Assembly: GCA_903813345.2 (NCBI GenBank)
Contig: CAIIXF020000006.1
Span: 37,289,936-37,353,935 of the forward strand
Source of the DNA: Owenia fusiformis
Taxonomy: Eukaryota; Annelida; Polychaeta; Sabellida; Oweniidae
DNA length: 64,000 nucleotides
Direction: 5' to 3'
The notes under the pieces were generated by a model. That model ran no database searches. It saw nothing but the letters and a program-made list of their open reading frames with translations, and was not told the origin of the DNA. This document shows positions 22,401 through 33,120 of the stretch, piece by piece (the first letter of the stretch is position 1; every line of letters starts with the position of its first letter). Both the position numbers and the translations under genes were made by a program.

Positions 22401-22986
22401 CTGTAAACATGGAATTATTTTGAAATGTAATAACAAAAAGCGCCACGCCCACTTTGTGGTAAATCACTTAGTAGTTATCAAACATGAATAGAGTCAAAAG
22501 CCAAATATGTCAACCTATTCATAGATTACTAGTAATCATGTTATCTTGTTGTAAACACTTTCGATATGTATTAAGCTCAACTTTGCATTCATTTTGAAAA
22601 ATTAAAAATGTCAATCTACCATCCATTTGTAGGGCCACGGTTGATTTATCCTTAATATTTTCAATATTTTGCAGTTAAATTGTGTTGCCATGGTAACCAA
22701 TAGTCCAATCAAGATTAAACTTTCCATGACTACTAACCAAACATGAATGCATGATCTCTGAAAATTTGAATGTGATTGGAGGCACATTACAGAAAATATA
22801 AATGCTTATCATAGTACCCCTCATAAAATAAGATCAAGGGGTACAAATAGTGATTTTTACATGTTTTCCACTACTTAGATTTTTCTAGATTTTTGATATG
22901 TGTTTTAACTCATCAATATGCATTTGTTGCACTAGGTTTAATTAGGTGTGCAATTTTTTCATTTATTTTTGATAATTTTACTGGAG
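19427..22986. mobile_element. 3.56-kb element with ~700-bp diverged inverted arms
   Basis: The outer ends CTCCAGTAAAA (19427) and TTTTACTGGAG (22986) are flanked by TA on both sides. The left arm (19427 to about 20130) and right arm (about 22295 to 22986) are inverted copies at roughly 70-80 percent similarity. Shared landmarks are gtgtgcaattttttcattta-type ends, 'aggcgtggcactttttg' against its complement near 22440, and 'gttgccatagtaac' against 'gttactatggcaac'. No transposase is recognised; the centre is a minisatellite. Probably an old non-autonomous Tc1/mariner-like element. Confidence 0.65.
20215..22065. repeat. Degenerate minisatellite, core about 25-30 bp
   Basis: Dozens of imperfect units of the type 'agtctaagatggtacagcct' with 'ccagag' between them. 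In the right third a higher-order unit of about 195-200 bp, containing 'tacagcatccataatctaag', occurs three times (about 21480-21680, 21680-21870, 21880-22065). It fills the centre of the inverted-arm element. Confidence 0.85.
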
Positions 22987-22988
22987 TA

Positions 22989-23426
22989 GTAATCTTGATG
23001 ATAGTGTTAGATGAAAGTCAATTTATAACAAGAAGAAATCTAATTCAGTTGACACTGCCCGATTCAGTGTTTTCTCGTACTGCTTGCTCATAATTACATG
23101 TATAAGAAAAGTTAACATTATTTTAGCAGCACATTTCATTCATCTCGTCAGTATAAAGTGACTTTCTTACACTTCAGAGGCCGAAATTGGGGATTTCAAG
23201 AAACACTTTTCAAGAAAATAGTCTTACCTTTCTATTAGGATGGCTTCAGGTGCCAAAATTAGCTGATCCATGAATATATATCATTTTGAAACTTGGAAGC
23301 AAGAATTTTGTTTTGGAAGCCATGTTTTTTTGACAGTCATGACAGGAAGTAGATTCTCAAAATGAAAACTGGATTAACAGCATTGATTCTGAATTTGGCT
23401 TAGAATATTTACTCAGATATGTATTG
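22989..23426. other. Non-coding spacer
   Basis: No ORF, repeat or RNA gene that I can support. Confidence 0.4.
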
Positions 23427-23860
23427 CAGGCCTGTCAACTTGGGAACACCTAACATGAGTGACTTGGAAATGTTAAACACCTCCCCTCAAAATGTGGACA
23501 CCTTGGTCCAAATTTGAACACCTTGATCCAAATTTTGAACACCTTGGATTAAATTTTATTACAACTTGCCAAATTTTGAACACCTCAAATTTTTCGCGCT
23601 CGCTACGCTCGCGTTTCAAACATCCATCAACGGGGGGGGGGGGTCGGTACCAAAAATTTCGAACGAAATGTGTGACATATCCGTAATTCGCGTGAAAAGT
23701 CCGAACGAAATGCGTACGTTTTTTCCCGTCGTTCGTATTTTTGCTGTGCAGATGATCTTTTTTGGAAAATTTTCTGTCACGCAAAAATAACTGGCGTGAC
23801 TTCAAATTCTTCAGCAAATGCGTGACAAATACGCAAATTGCGGGACAGTTGGCAGGCCTG
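23427..23860. mobile_element. 434-bp inverted-repeat DNA element
   Basis: Ends CAGGCCTGTCAACTT and AGTTGGCAGGCCTG are inverted repeats and are flanked by the 6-bp direct repeat gtattg (23421-23426 and 23861-23866). Inside are several short 'aacaccttg' repeats, a CpG-rich segment and a run of about 13 G near 23632. It has no transposase. The terminus resembles hAT-type ends, but the 6-bp duplication does not fit the usual 8 bp, so the superfamily is left open. Confidence 0.65.
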
Positions 23861-23979
23861 GTATTGTAATATTATTACCATGATTATTGACTACTATTTA
23901 ATAATTGTGGTGTAGAGGAAAAACATTTTTCTGAAATTATGAATGATTACTAAAAATGCATTGTGAAAGTTGAGCTGAG

Positions 23980-24049
23980 GCTGTGGCAGAGTGGTTAGGG
24001 AATCAGTCTTGCAACCTTGATTTTGCAGGTTCGAATCCTGGCCGTGGCA
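23980..24049 (+). tRNA. tRNA-like Pol III unit (tRNA gene, pseudogene or SINE head)
   Basis: A 7-bp acceptor stem GCTGTGG/CCGTGGC forms with three G-U pairs. An A box TGGCAGAGTGG (23984-23994) and a perfect B box GGTTCGAATCC (24028-24038) are present, and a T-rich run follows at 24055-24070 as a possible Pol III terminator. The T arm is good, but the anticodon stem-loop is poor: the paired arms leave a loop of about 10 nt around TTGCAA, so the anticodon (TGC or GCA) is uncertain. A degenerate tRNA or tRNA-derived SINE is more likely than a working tRNA. Confidence 0.5.
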
Positions 24050-24071
24050 TATCATGTTTTCTTTTTTTTCT

Positions 24072-25125
24072 TTATTTCTGAGCCACAATATTTTCTCTAT
24101 CTCATTTTTTATAGCACAGTGTCATATTTATTACTTTTTGGGGGGTTTTAAAATATAGGTAAAATGTCTATGTGTGGCTTTAAACACTGGTCCCGAATTC
24201 ATCCATTTTGTTATAAAAAACGTAACGTATTTATAACCAGATCAGGACAATGACACCAAATTAGTATTAGCCTATTGGGTTTACTTTATATTACTATATA
24301 CTATTCATAATCTATGTAAAACAAAAATCTGACGAATATACATAATCACAATTTCATGATAACACATGCTTGGTATCCTGGCTTGATAGCTTAAAACAAC
24401 AAATACAGATTTAAGATTAATCGGAAACTTCACTTTTTGCACATATAAACATGAGAATATCATATTGAGATTACAATCCGATTCTTAAAAATATCGTTTA
24501 CCAATACCCTGGATCAATCAACAATTCCGAGTTCAGATTTCGGTGTCCCTTGCCAATGCATGGTACTCCAAGCAGGGCATGTTTCTATCTGGGCGTGGAT
24601 AGTAATACAATAATTGCTCACCAACATAGAATATTTTATAGCATGCAATATGACCATCTTAAATGCAATTTTTTATATTAGTTATTATTAATATCATACT
24701 TGATATATAGCATGTTTAGTTGTCCAATGCTAGTTTAATTTTTGAAGGGGGCAAATGACATTAGAAAGCATGGACACAAATATGTATCCTTTTACTCACA
24801 TTTCACAATTTTTATTACACAATTGTTATTTTGTCACCTATCTTACTTCAGCTAATATTTGTTTTCAAATGAACTTTATAAAATAAAAAATTGCAAGCAC
24901 CATCAACAATGTTCCATCAATATGTCTTTATACAATTCTCAATAATATCTAAAAAGTTCTTGCAATGAACAAAGTATGTCTTCAATGTAAAGGTGACAAG
25001 GCATTAACATGCAATAGTTAAGCACCTGCCATTTGTTAAAGACGTCGAATGCCAACTGCAGAACACCATCCACAAAAAAGTAGAAGAATATGTAACCAAT
25101 TCATAACACATACTTAGTTTATGTA
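24072..25125. other. Non-coding spacer
   Basis: AT-rich, no gene, no clear repeat structure seen by eye. Confidence 0.4.
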
Positions 25126-25286
25126 CAGTAAAACTTGTGTATAGTGAACATTCTTTTGCCAAGAAAAAACGTTCACTAGAGAGAGGGTAATTTATAAAGA
25201 AGTCAGTGGACTATGTGCGTAGGAAGGGTGTCCACTAGGGACAGGTGTTCACTAGAGAGAGGTGTTCACTAAGACAGGTTTTACTG
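25126..25286. mobile_element. 161-bp MITE with CAGTAAAAC ends
   Basis: Ends CAGTAAAACTTGTGTATAGT and AAGACAGGTTTTACTG are imperfect inverted repeats flanked by TA. The interior repeats 'gttcactagagagagg'. A relative lies at 60492-60628. Fits pogo/Tigger-like MITEs of the Tc1/mariner group. Confidence 0.75.
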
Positions 25287-25344
25287 TATATAGATATGCG
25301 GAATTGATCAAAGTTTAATATAAGACTTCAGATTCTATACATTA

Positions 25345-26073
25345 GAGAGGTTAAGCAATACCACTTTTTACAACGTAAACCGCGAACGGGAAGGCGCGCG
25401 CAGGGTTTTCTCAGGATGTGACGTCATATTGTTCTACTTATTTCCCGGTTTACATACATCCAAACGTGAAAAAATCAAAGTCTAGGTCGGTCGTTCCGTA
25501 AAGGATTTTTCATACTTTATCAAGTTCGATGGAGATAAATATGATATAGGTCGAATACATAAATATGTTTGACACAAATCTGTGTATATATCGAGATCAT
25601 TTGTGTCCCAATCTAATCAAATATAACTTGAATATTGAGGCACCCATTCCATATGTAAAATCTGATGAGATTACATGCAATTGCAATTACCCACATATCA
25701 ACTCATCCTAATTCTTTATACATATTGTGACACCATAGTAATAAAACTATGAATGCTTTAAAGACTTGCTTAAAGATATTATTGCGTCCAGTTGTATTTT
25801 GTAAGATTCGGGATGTCATAGAACACTACCAGGGTGTGAAACATCTCCTTCCTTTGTTAACACTTCAATTTGTCAATAAAGTAATATTTTTTATACTTTT
25901 AAAGTAGAAAATAAAACGAAAGGCCACTTAAAGAAAAAGAAAAAAATCATTTTGAGGTTTGCGTTACGTCTTAAGTCCTCAGCTTAAAGCACCTTTGTTC
26001 ATAGTACGTAAACGGGAACGTAAAGGTTTACGTTTGCGGTTCGCGTCATAAAAATCGTCTTGCTTAACCTCTC
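25345..26073. mobile_element. 729-bp inverted-repeat element
   Basis: The left end GAGAGGTTAAGCAATACC pairs with the right end (reverse complement GAGAGGTTAAGCAAGACG). Pairing continues through 'aacgtaaaccgcgaacggga' and its mirrored version near 26010-26050. TA flanks both sides. No coding sequence. Confidence 0.7.
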
Positions 26074-26075
26074 TA

Positions 26076-26614
26076 TTAACTTATTTGCACTACCCATTAA
26101 CTTGGAGATAGTTTTGGCTAAGAGAAGAAAATGTGCCAATGACAAATCATATCTAACGATGACATGATTTATGATGTCTTATTGCTTAAAAAGTGAAAAT
26201 TCATCCAATCCTTAAACTGTATGTATGTCCATCATGTCCAAGGGAGAATATTCTTTCAATATTGTTATTTCACTTTTTGCTCTGTTGTCAGATCTGATGA
26301 CAAATTTAGTATGCACTATTTGTTGATCATTTCGCCATTGTATTAGTTCTATTGTAATACAATAATTCCTATCTCTAAAAGGTGTTCAACTTTGGAGGTG
26401 TTCCACTTTGAGAAAGTGTTCCACTTTGAGAGTGTTCCGCTTAGAGAGGTTCATTTAACATTCAGCAAGTTGGTCTTGGAACTCTGAAAGGTGATCCATT
26501 AACAGAGATATTCCACTTCAAGAGGCATTCTACTTTACAGGTTTCACTGTACTGTTATAATATACTGGCCATGTGGTCTGCATAACTGCACACTGATGAA
26601 AATAATTGGTTGAT
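26076..26614. other. 3' region downstream of MASTL stop, with MITE-like remnant
   Basis: Contains repeated 'gtgttccactttgag' words (26375-26460) and a terminal 'acaggtttcactgtac' (26536-26552), resembling the CAGTAAAAC MITE family. MASTL 3' UTR and polyadenylation sites should lie in this stretch; no single AATAAA stands out. Confidence 0.4.
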
Positions 26615-26664
26615 TTAGTTCCAGTCAAATCCAGACATCTGCACATGTTGAAGAGAGTTACGAG
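26615..26664 (-). CDS. Greatwall kinase, last coding exon
   Basis: Acceptor 'tcattttcag' precedes the exon. The split codon from the previous exon gives Ala, then RNSLQHVQMSGFDWN and a TAA stop (26615-26617). This matches the extreme C-terminus of animal Greatwall (ARN-x2-QH ... SGF), and the Ser of SGF corresponds to the C-tail phosphoserine (Ser875 in human MASTL). Phase 1 matches the upstream exon. It is only 50 bp, too short to be found as an ORF. Confidence 0.9.
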
Positions 26665-26908
26665 CTGAAAATGAAGTAATATAAAAATACAATGCATACA
26701 AATAATGTTCTTAATTGTCCATAAGAATAATACCCCTTCAAGTTGATAATTTTGTTCTTTTCAAGTTGAAGTTAACAATATGGTAAAATGGAAAAAAATC
26801 TGAGTGGTTTAATTCTAGTTTATATCAGGCAACGTAGCATTCATAATCCATTTTGAGGTATTTGACTATTTTCATACTACATGTATATAGGGCTGATTTT
26901 CACTATAC

Positions 26909-27019
26909 CATCAAAATATGCAGTGTCCGTCTCATCATCAGGCTCAGGAATGAAAGGCATAGTGAGGTCCTGTAGATTCTCCCAATCTGTAGTTTCAAAC
27001 AGTTCATGCACTCTCAGGT
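26909..27019 (-). CDS. MASTL: Greatwall kinase, AGC C-tail exon
   Basis: A 111-bp exon between acceptor 'tgtattccag' and donor GTATAG. With one base from the previous exon it encodes [17 protein letters not shown], then [17 protein letters not shown]: the end of the kinase domain and the AGC-type C-terminal tail of Greatwall, very close to the vertebrate protein in this part. It enters and leaves in phase 1, fitting 32545-32646 upstream and 26615-26664 downstream. Greatwall is the mitotic kinase that phosphorylates ENSA/ARPP19 to inhibit PP2A-B55. Confidence 0.95.
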
Positions 27020-27251
27020 CTGGAATACACAATGTATATACAACTGTAATTGCTGAGCTGAGCTAATAATTCAGCGTGGTCCAAAAAAATGGGACAATCG
27101 AATTTCAAAAATAAATATTGGTTGTCTTGAGGAAAACATGTCATATTATATACCAGTGGATAGGGAATTTACGTATCTTTAATTTGGTATATCATGAGTT
27201 CAAAACAGGTTTTCCAAAACTTGCAAAAACCAAGTTTTTTGTCAACTTGAT

Positions 27252-27440
27252 TTACATAAACAGACGCTCAATATGACCACCATTCTGATCAATTATAGCC
27301 CTCAATTTTGGCCTAAACTGGTCAAATGCATTACTGACATGCTGTTGAGACAGTGTATTCGACTTCTCAATAATTCTGTCCTTAAGGGACTGAGTAGATG
27401 TAAGGGGTTCATAGTAAAGCAATTCTGTTAGTTCTCCAAA
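27252..27440 (-). pseudogene. Mariner-type transposase fragment (C-terminus), minus strand
   Basis: On the minus strand it reads YEPLTSTQSLKDRIIEK, then FDQFRPKLRAIIDQNGGHIE, ending LFM-stop. The NGGHIE-type ending is typical of Tc1/mariner transposases. Catalytic residues are absent. Confidence 0.75.
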
Positions 27441-27530
27441 TACCCGGTAGTCGCAGATGTTGACATCGGATGATCCAATTATGTTGTTTTTGGACCATCC
27501 TGATATGAGCTATTTTCGAATCATTACATT

Positions 27531-29248
27531 TTCCAACAAGATGGGGTTCCAAGCAATGGATCTCACAAGAGTGTCAAATGTTTTAAGGAAAATATGCCTA
27601 GATTCATCCCCCTTAATCACTGCCTCGCCCAGATCACCCGATTACCCAACGTCTGCGACTACCATGTATGGGGAGGACTGACAGAATTGGTATACCATAA
27701 ATCCTTAAGATCTATTCAGTCACTTAAGGACAGGATTATTGAGAAGTGAAATTTATTGTCTCAACAGCATATCAATCATGCTATTGACCAATTTAGGCCA
27801 AAATTGAGGGCACCAATTGATCACAAGAACACAAATGTGTACAATATGTCCCCACCCATGGGTGATCCTGAAAATGAGTAGACAAGACTTCACTGTTACA
27901 ATTTTGGGACGGGAAATGCAGAATGGCCACCTTAAAATTTACCCAGAATGCCAAAAAATTAGTCAGCTGTAGATTTTCATACTAAGAACCATCCCTGAAA
28001 ATTTGATATTGATCCGCTCAAACAGTAAACCAGAAAACATGTAAACAAGACTTTACAGACAAGATTTTAGGACGGAAAAATCCAAAATGGCTGCCTTGAC
28101 ATTTGCCCAGAATGCCTAAAAACTAATCAGTTCTAGATTTTTATACTAAGAATCATCCCTGAAAATTTGAAATTGATCTACCAAACTGTTCACCTGAAAA
28201 CGCATAGACAATACTTTACAGACAAGATTTTAGGACGGAAAATCCAAAATGGCTGCCCTGACATTTATCCAGAATGCCAAAAAACTAATCAGTTCTAGAT
28301 CCCTGAAAATTTGAAATTGATCTACCAAACGGTTCACCTGAAAACACATAGACAAGACTTTACAGGCAAGATTTTAGGACGTAAAATCCAAAATGGCTGC
28401 CTTGACATTTACCCAGAATGCCAAAAAACTAATCAGATCTAGATTTTCATACTAAGTATCATCCCTAAAAATTTGAAATTGATCTACCAAACAGTTCACC
28501 TGAAAACGCGTAGACAAGACTTTACAGACAAGATTTTAGGACGGGAAATCCAAAATGGCTGCCTTGACATTTACCCAGAATGCCAAAAAACAAATCAGAT
28601 CTAGATTTTCATACTTAAAATGGTTCACCTGAAAACGTGTAGACAAGACTTTACAGACAAGATTTTAGGATGGAAAAATCCAAAATGGCCGACAATAAAA
28701 AAGTGATTATTAGTTTTCGCTGATTTCTTTTTACAAAATTATCACATATAACTACTGTTTACAATAACATAGGCTTTTACAGCAAAGTACACCTGAAATT
28801 ATTTATAAAGCTACTAAATAGTTAAAGTATGAAAACTCAAAAACACCGTTCAATATGATACAAAGTATTATCGCGCGCTTACTTTTCTTAAGACATTCAA
28901 AATGGCTGACATGACTGGGCAAACAGGTCCAAAACCTAATCAGATGTAGAATGAAGTAAGCTGAACAAGATGTTAAAGTTTTAAAAGCAACTGTGAAGCC
29001 GTTTTTCTTAAAGTTTGCAGACAAGGATTTTAGCATTTGACTTCAAAATGGCTGACAGGAAGTCCACATCTGTATGCACTCATTAGTTATCCCTGAAAAT
29101 TTGAAGGTGATATCTGTAGCGGTTTTGGAAAAAACTGCCAGACGTACGGACAGACAGACAGACCGACGCGCCTAGGACGACAATATGGCCCCACACTATG
29201 TGGTGGGGACATAAAAATGGCAGATATATTGAACATCTCTTTATGTAA
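27531..29248 (+). pseudogene. Mariner-type transposase fragment, plus strand, split by an insertion
   Basis: Begins in the DDE core (FQQDGVPSNGSHKSVK, with the second catalytic Asp) and continues through LPNVCDYHVWG to the C-terminal PKLRAPID. It is then interrupted at about 27824 by a 1.39-kb repeat and resumes at about 29214 with NGRYIEHLFM-stop. A stop codon also lies within the left part. Non-functional. Confidence 0.75.
27824..29213. mobile_element. 1.39-kb dispersed repeat with GTCCCCACC/GGTGGGGAC ends, copy 1
   Basis: Begins 'caagaacacaaatgtgtaca' and ends 'tatgtggtggggacat'. A second copy is at 61186-62683. The left two thirds consist of tandem units of about 145-170 bp, each with 'ccaaaatggctgcc' and 'caagactttacagacaag'; the right end carries a 'gacagacagac' run. 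Its insertion in the mariner fragment is recognisable because the transposase reading resumes on the other side. No protein is encoded. Confidence 0.75.
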
Positions 29249-29482
29249 GTTTTGAAACGAAAATGACGTCATTTATATTATGGACGCTGGTTGACAGAAA
29301 TTATCATGAATTTGAACTTATGTTATACCAAATTAAAGATGAGTAAATTCCCTATTCACTGGTATATAATATGACGTGTTTTCATCAAGAAAATCAATAT
29401 CTATTTTCGAAATATGAGTGTCCCATTTTTTTGGACCACCCTGTACATCAATTTCTTATAACTTAACAACACTAAAACAACA

Positions 29483-32400
29483 ACTTAGCTTCAGGTCTGA
29501 GATTAGGGTCAAACATAAGGAGTTGTTCTATAACTTGTTGTGCAGGAGGATAGAGAGCTTCATCATCTTACTTACCTTTAGCTTTAGGCCTGAGATTGGG
29601 GTCAAACATGAGGAGTTGTTCTATAACTTGTTGTGCAGGAGGATAAAGAGCTTCATCATCTTACTTACCTTTAGCTTTATGTCTGAGATTAGGGTCAAAC
29701 ATGAGGAGTTGTTCTATAACTTGTTGTGCAGGAGGATAAAGAGCTTCATCATCTTACTTACCTTTAGCTTTATGTCTGAGATTAGGGTCAAACATGAGGA
29801 GTTGTTCTATAACTTGTGCAGGAGGATAAACAGCTTCATCATCTTACTTACCTTTAGCTTTAGGTCTGAGATTAGGGTCAAACATAAGGAGTTGTTCTAT
29901 AACTTGTTGTGCAGGAGGATAGAGAGCTTCATCATCTTACTAACCTTTAGCTTTAGGCCTGAGATTAGGGTCAAACATAAGGAGTTGTTCTATAACTTGT
30001 TGTGCAGGAGGATAAACAGCTTCATCATCTTACTTACCTTTAGCTTTAGGTCTGAGATTAGGGTCAAACATAAGGAGTTGTTCTATAACTTGTTGTGCAG
30101 GAGGATAAAGAGCTTCATCATCTTACTTACCTTTAGCTTTAGGTCTGAGATTAGGGTCAAACATAAGGAGTTGTTCTATAACTTGTTGTGCAGGAGGATA
30201 AAGAGCTTCATCATCTCACTTACCTTTAGCTTTAGGTCTGAGATTAGGGTCAAACATGAGGAGTTGTTCTATAACTTGTTGTGCAGGAGGATAAAGAGCT
30301 TCATCATCTTACTTACCTTTAGCTTTAGGTCTGAGATTGGGGTCAAACATGAGGAGTTGTTCTATAACTTGTTGTGCAGGAGGATAGAGAGCTTCATCAT
30401 CTTACTTACCTTTAGCTTTAGGCCTGAGATTGGGGTCAAACATGAGGAGTTGTTCTATAACTTGTTGTGCAGGAGGATAGAGAGCTTCATGATCTTACTT
30501 ACCTTTAGCTTTAGGTCTGAGATTAGGGTCAAACATGAGGAGTTGTTCTATAAATTGTTGTGCAGGAGGATAGAGAGCTTCATCATCTTACTTACCTTTA
30601 GCTTTAGGCCTGAGATTGGGGTCAAACATGAGGAGTTGTTCTATAAATTGTTGTGCAGGAGGATAGAGAGCTTCATCATCTTACTTACCTTTAGCTTTAG
30701 GTCTGAGATTAGGGTCAAACATGAGGAGTTGTTCTATAAATTGTTGTGCAGGAGGATAGAGAGCTTCATCATCTTACTTACCTTTAGCTTTAGGTCTGAG
30801 ATTAGGGTCAAACATGAGGAGTTGTTCTATAAATTGTTGTGCAGGAGGATAGAGAGCTTCATCATCTTACTTACCTTTAGCTTTATGTCTGAGATTAGGG
30901 TCAAACATGAGGAGTTGTTCTATAACTTGTTGTGCAGGAGGATAAACAGCTTCATCATCTTACTTACCTTTAGCTTTAGGTCTGAGATTAGGGTCAAACA
31001 TAAGGAGTTGTTCTATAACTTGTTGTGCAGGAGGATAGAGAGCTTCATCATCTTACTTACCTTTAGCTTTAGGCCTGAGATTAGGGTCAAACATAAGGAG
31101 TTGTTCTATAACTTGTTGTGCAGGAGGATAAACAGCTTCATCATCTTACTTACCTTTAGCTTTAGGTCTGAGATTAGGGTCAAACATAAGGAGTTGTTCT
31201 ATAACTTGTTGTGCAGGAGGATAAAGAGCTTCATCATCTTACTTACCTTTAGCTTTAGGTCTGAGATTAGGGTCAAACATAAGGAGTTGTTCTATAACTT
31301 GTTGTGCAGGAGGATAAAGAGCTTCATCATCTTACTTACCTTTAGCTTTAGGTCTGAGATTAGGGTCAAACATGAGGAGTTGTTCTATAAATTGTTGTGC
31401 AGGAGGATAGAGAGCTTCATCATCTTACTTACCTTTAGCTTTAGGTCTGAGATTGGGGTCAAACATGAGGAGTTGTTCTATAACTTGTTGTGCAGGAGGA
31501 TAGAGAGCTTCATCATCTTTCTTACCTTTAGCTTTAGGTCTGAGATTGGGGTCAAACATGAGGAGTTGTTCTATAACTTGTTGTGCAGGAGGATAAAGAG
31601 CTTCATCATCTTACTTACCTTTAGCTTTAGGCCTGAGATTGGGGTCAAACATGAGGAGTTGTTCTATAACTTGTTGTGCAGGAGGATAAAGAGCTTCATC
31701 ATCTTACTTACCTTTAGCTTTAGGCCTGAGATTGGGGTCAAACATGAGGAGTTGTTCTATAACTTGTTGTGCAGGAGGATAAAGAGCTTCATCATCTTAC
31801 TTACCTTTAGCTTTAGGTCTGAGATTGGGGTCAAACATGAGGAGTTGTTCTATAACTTGTTGTGCAGGAGGATAAAGAGCTTCATCATCTTACTTACCTT
31901 TAGCTTTAGGCCTGATATTGGGGTCAAACATAAGGAGTTGTTCTGTAACTTGTTGTGCAGGAGGATAAACAGCTTCATCATCTTACTTACCTTTAGCTTT
32001 AGGCCTGAGATTGGGGTCAAACATGAGGAGTTGTTCTATAACTTGTTGTGCAGGAGGATAAAGAGCTTCATCATCTTACTTGTACCTTTAGCTTTAGGTC
32101 TGAGATTGGGGTCAAACATGAGGAGTTGTTCTATAACTTGTTGTGCAGGAGGATAAAGAGCTTCATCATCTTACTTACCTTTAGCTTTAGGTCTGACATT
32201 GGGGTCAAACATGAGGAGTTGTTCTATAACTTGTTGTGCAGGAGGATAAAGAGCTTCGTCATCTTACTTACCTTTAGCTTTAGGCCTGAGATTAGGGTCA
32301 AACATGAGGAGTTGTTCTATAACTTGTTGTGCAGGAGGATAGAGAGCTTCATCATCTTACTTACCTTTAGCTTTAGGCCTGAGATTAGGGTCAAACATGA

Positions 32401-32544
32401 GGAGTTGTTCTATAACTTGTTGTGCAGGAGGATAAAGAGCTTCATCATCTTTCTTACCTTTAGGTCTGAGATTAGGGTCAAACATGAGGAGTTGTTCTGT
32501 AACTTGTTGTGCAGGAGGATAGAGAGCTTCATAATCTTTCTTAC
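29483..32544 (-). repeat. Exon-derived 93-bp tandem array carrying splice donors
   Basis: About 33 tandem copies of a 93-bp unit. On the minus strand each unit is the last 84 bases of the MASTL exon at 32545-32646 (encoding the DDEALYPPAQQVIEQLL and MFDPNLRPKAK segments) followed by the first 9 intron bases GTAAGTAAG. The array is joined directly to the genuine exon and lies in the following intron. Units are highly similar. Exceptions seen: one unit is 87 bp (lacks 6 bp near 32462), one lacks 3 bp (near 29815), and one has 2 extra bases at its donor (near 32080). In the two junctions nearest the exon the donor context is GTAAGAAAG, which removes the in-frame TAA present in nearly all other units. 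Confidence 0.95.
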
Positions 32545-32646
32545 CTTTAGCTTTAGGTCTGAGATTAGGGTCAAACATGAGGAGTTGTTCTATAACTTGT
32601 TGTGCAGGAGGATAAACAGCTTCATCATCTTCTGGCCATGCTATAT
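32545..32646 (-). CDS. MASTL: Greatwall kinase, C-lobe exon and parent of the 93-bp array
   Basis: A 102-bp exon with acceptor 'aattttgttctag' and donor GTAAGAAAG. With one base from the exon at 59590 it reads DIAWPEDDEAVYPPAQQ, then VIEQLLMFDPNLRPKAK, matching the kinase subdomain X-XI region of Greatwall (human DIPWPEGEE). It starts and ends in phase 1, which fits both neighbours. Its 3' 84 bases plus the donor are the source of the downstream array. Donors at 32457 and 32364, in the first two repeat units, are equally in phase and would lengthen the exon by 87 or 180 bp without a stop; donors beyond these include TAA. Confidence 0.95.
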
Positions 32647-32701
32647 CTAGAACAAAATTTGAAACAAATGACATATTCATGCTTAATAGCTTAAACAATC
32701 A

Positions 32702-32823
32702 CAGGGTGAGCCAAAAAAGATAGCACAATCAATTATGTTAATAATTAACTCAGTCATTTAGCACGGATTTATTTTAAAGTGATACTGAACTATTTGTTTA
32801 GGTTAGTTTTTTTGTTCACCCTG
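32702..32823. mobile_element. 122-bp mariner-like MITE
   Basis: Ends CAGGGTGAGCCAAAAAAG and TTTTTTTGTTCACCCTG are inverted repeats; TA follows on the right. It lies 55 bp upstream of the MASTL exon acceptor, in the intron. Confidence 0.65.
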
Positions 32824-33120
32824 TACTTCACTTCAGGATCTCATATCCTATAGGTAATTACTAAAATTATTTATTTTTTACTATTCATATACAATTTTGA
32901 TGTTGCAAGAAAAACCATAGAACTCAAACAAAAATAATATTTTTTTAAATAAGGCAGCCGTTTAAAGTGTCGTTTAAAGAATAGCACAGAGTTCACTCTT
33001 GTACATTAGAGAAGTTCATTTTTTATTTTCATATGGGGATGAAAACTCAATATTCATGTTTTTCTGTTTTGTAACAATTACCAAGGTAATATTAATGGGG
33101 TAAAACAATGGTACTATAAG

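Larger units (their letters stand above)
27072..29443. mobile_element. Mariner-like composite element in the last long MASTL intron
   Basis: Imperfect inverted ends CAGCGTGGTCCAAAAAAATG (27072) and, as reverse complement, CAGGGTGGTCCAAAAAAATG (29443). Mirrored similarity continues for about 130 bp (for example 'catattatataccagtg' against its complement at about 29360). TA follows the right end. Two transposase C-terminal fragments lie inside, tail to tail, and an unrelated 1.4 kb repeat is inserted in the right-hand one. Confidence 0.8.

Noticed and set aside
29418-32156. Plus-strand ORF of 912 codons with a 31-residue repeat
   Set aside because: It is the antisense of the MASTL exon array. 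The 93-bp unit is a multiple of three, so an open frame simply repeats; the frame is lost where one unit has 2 extra bases near 32080.
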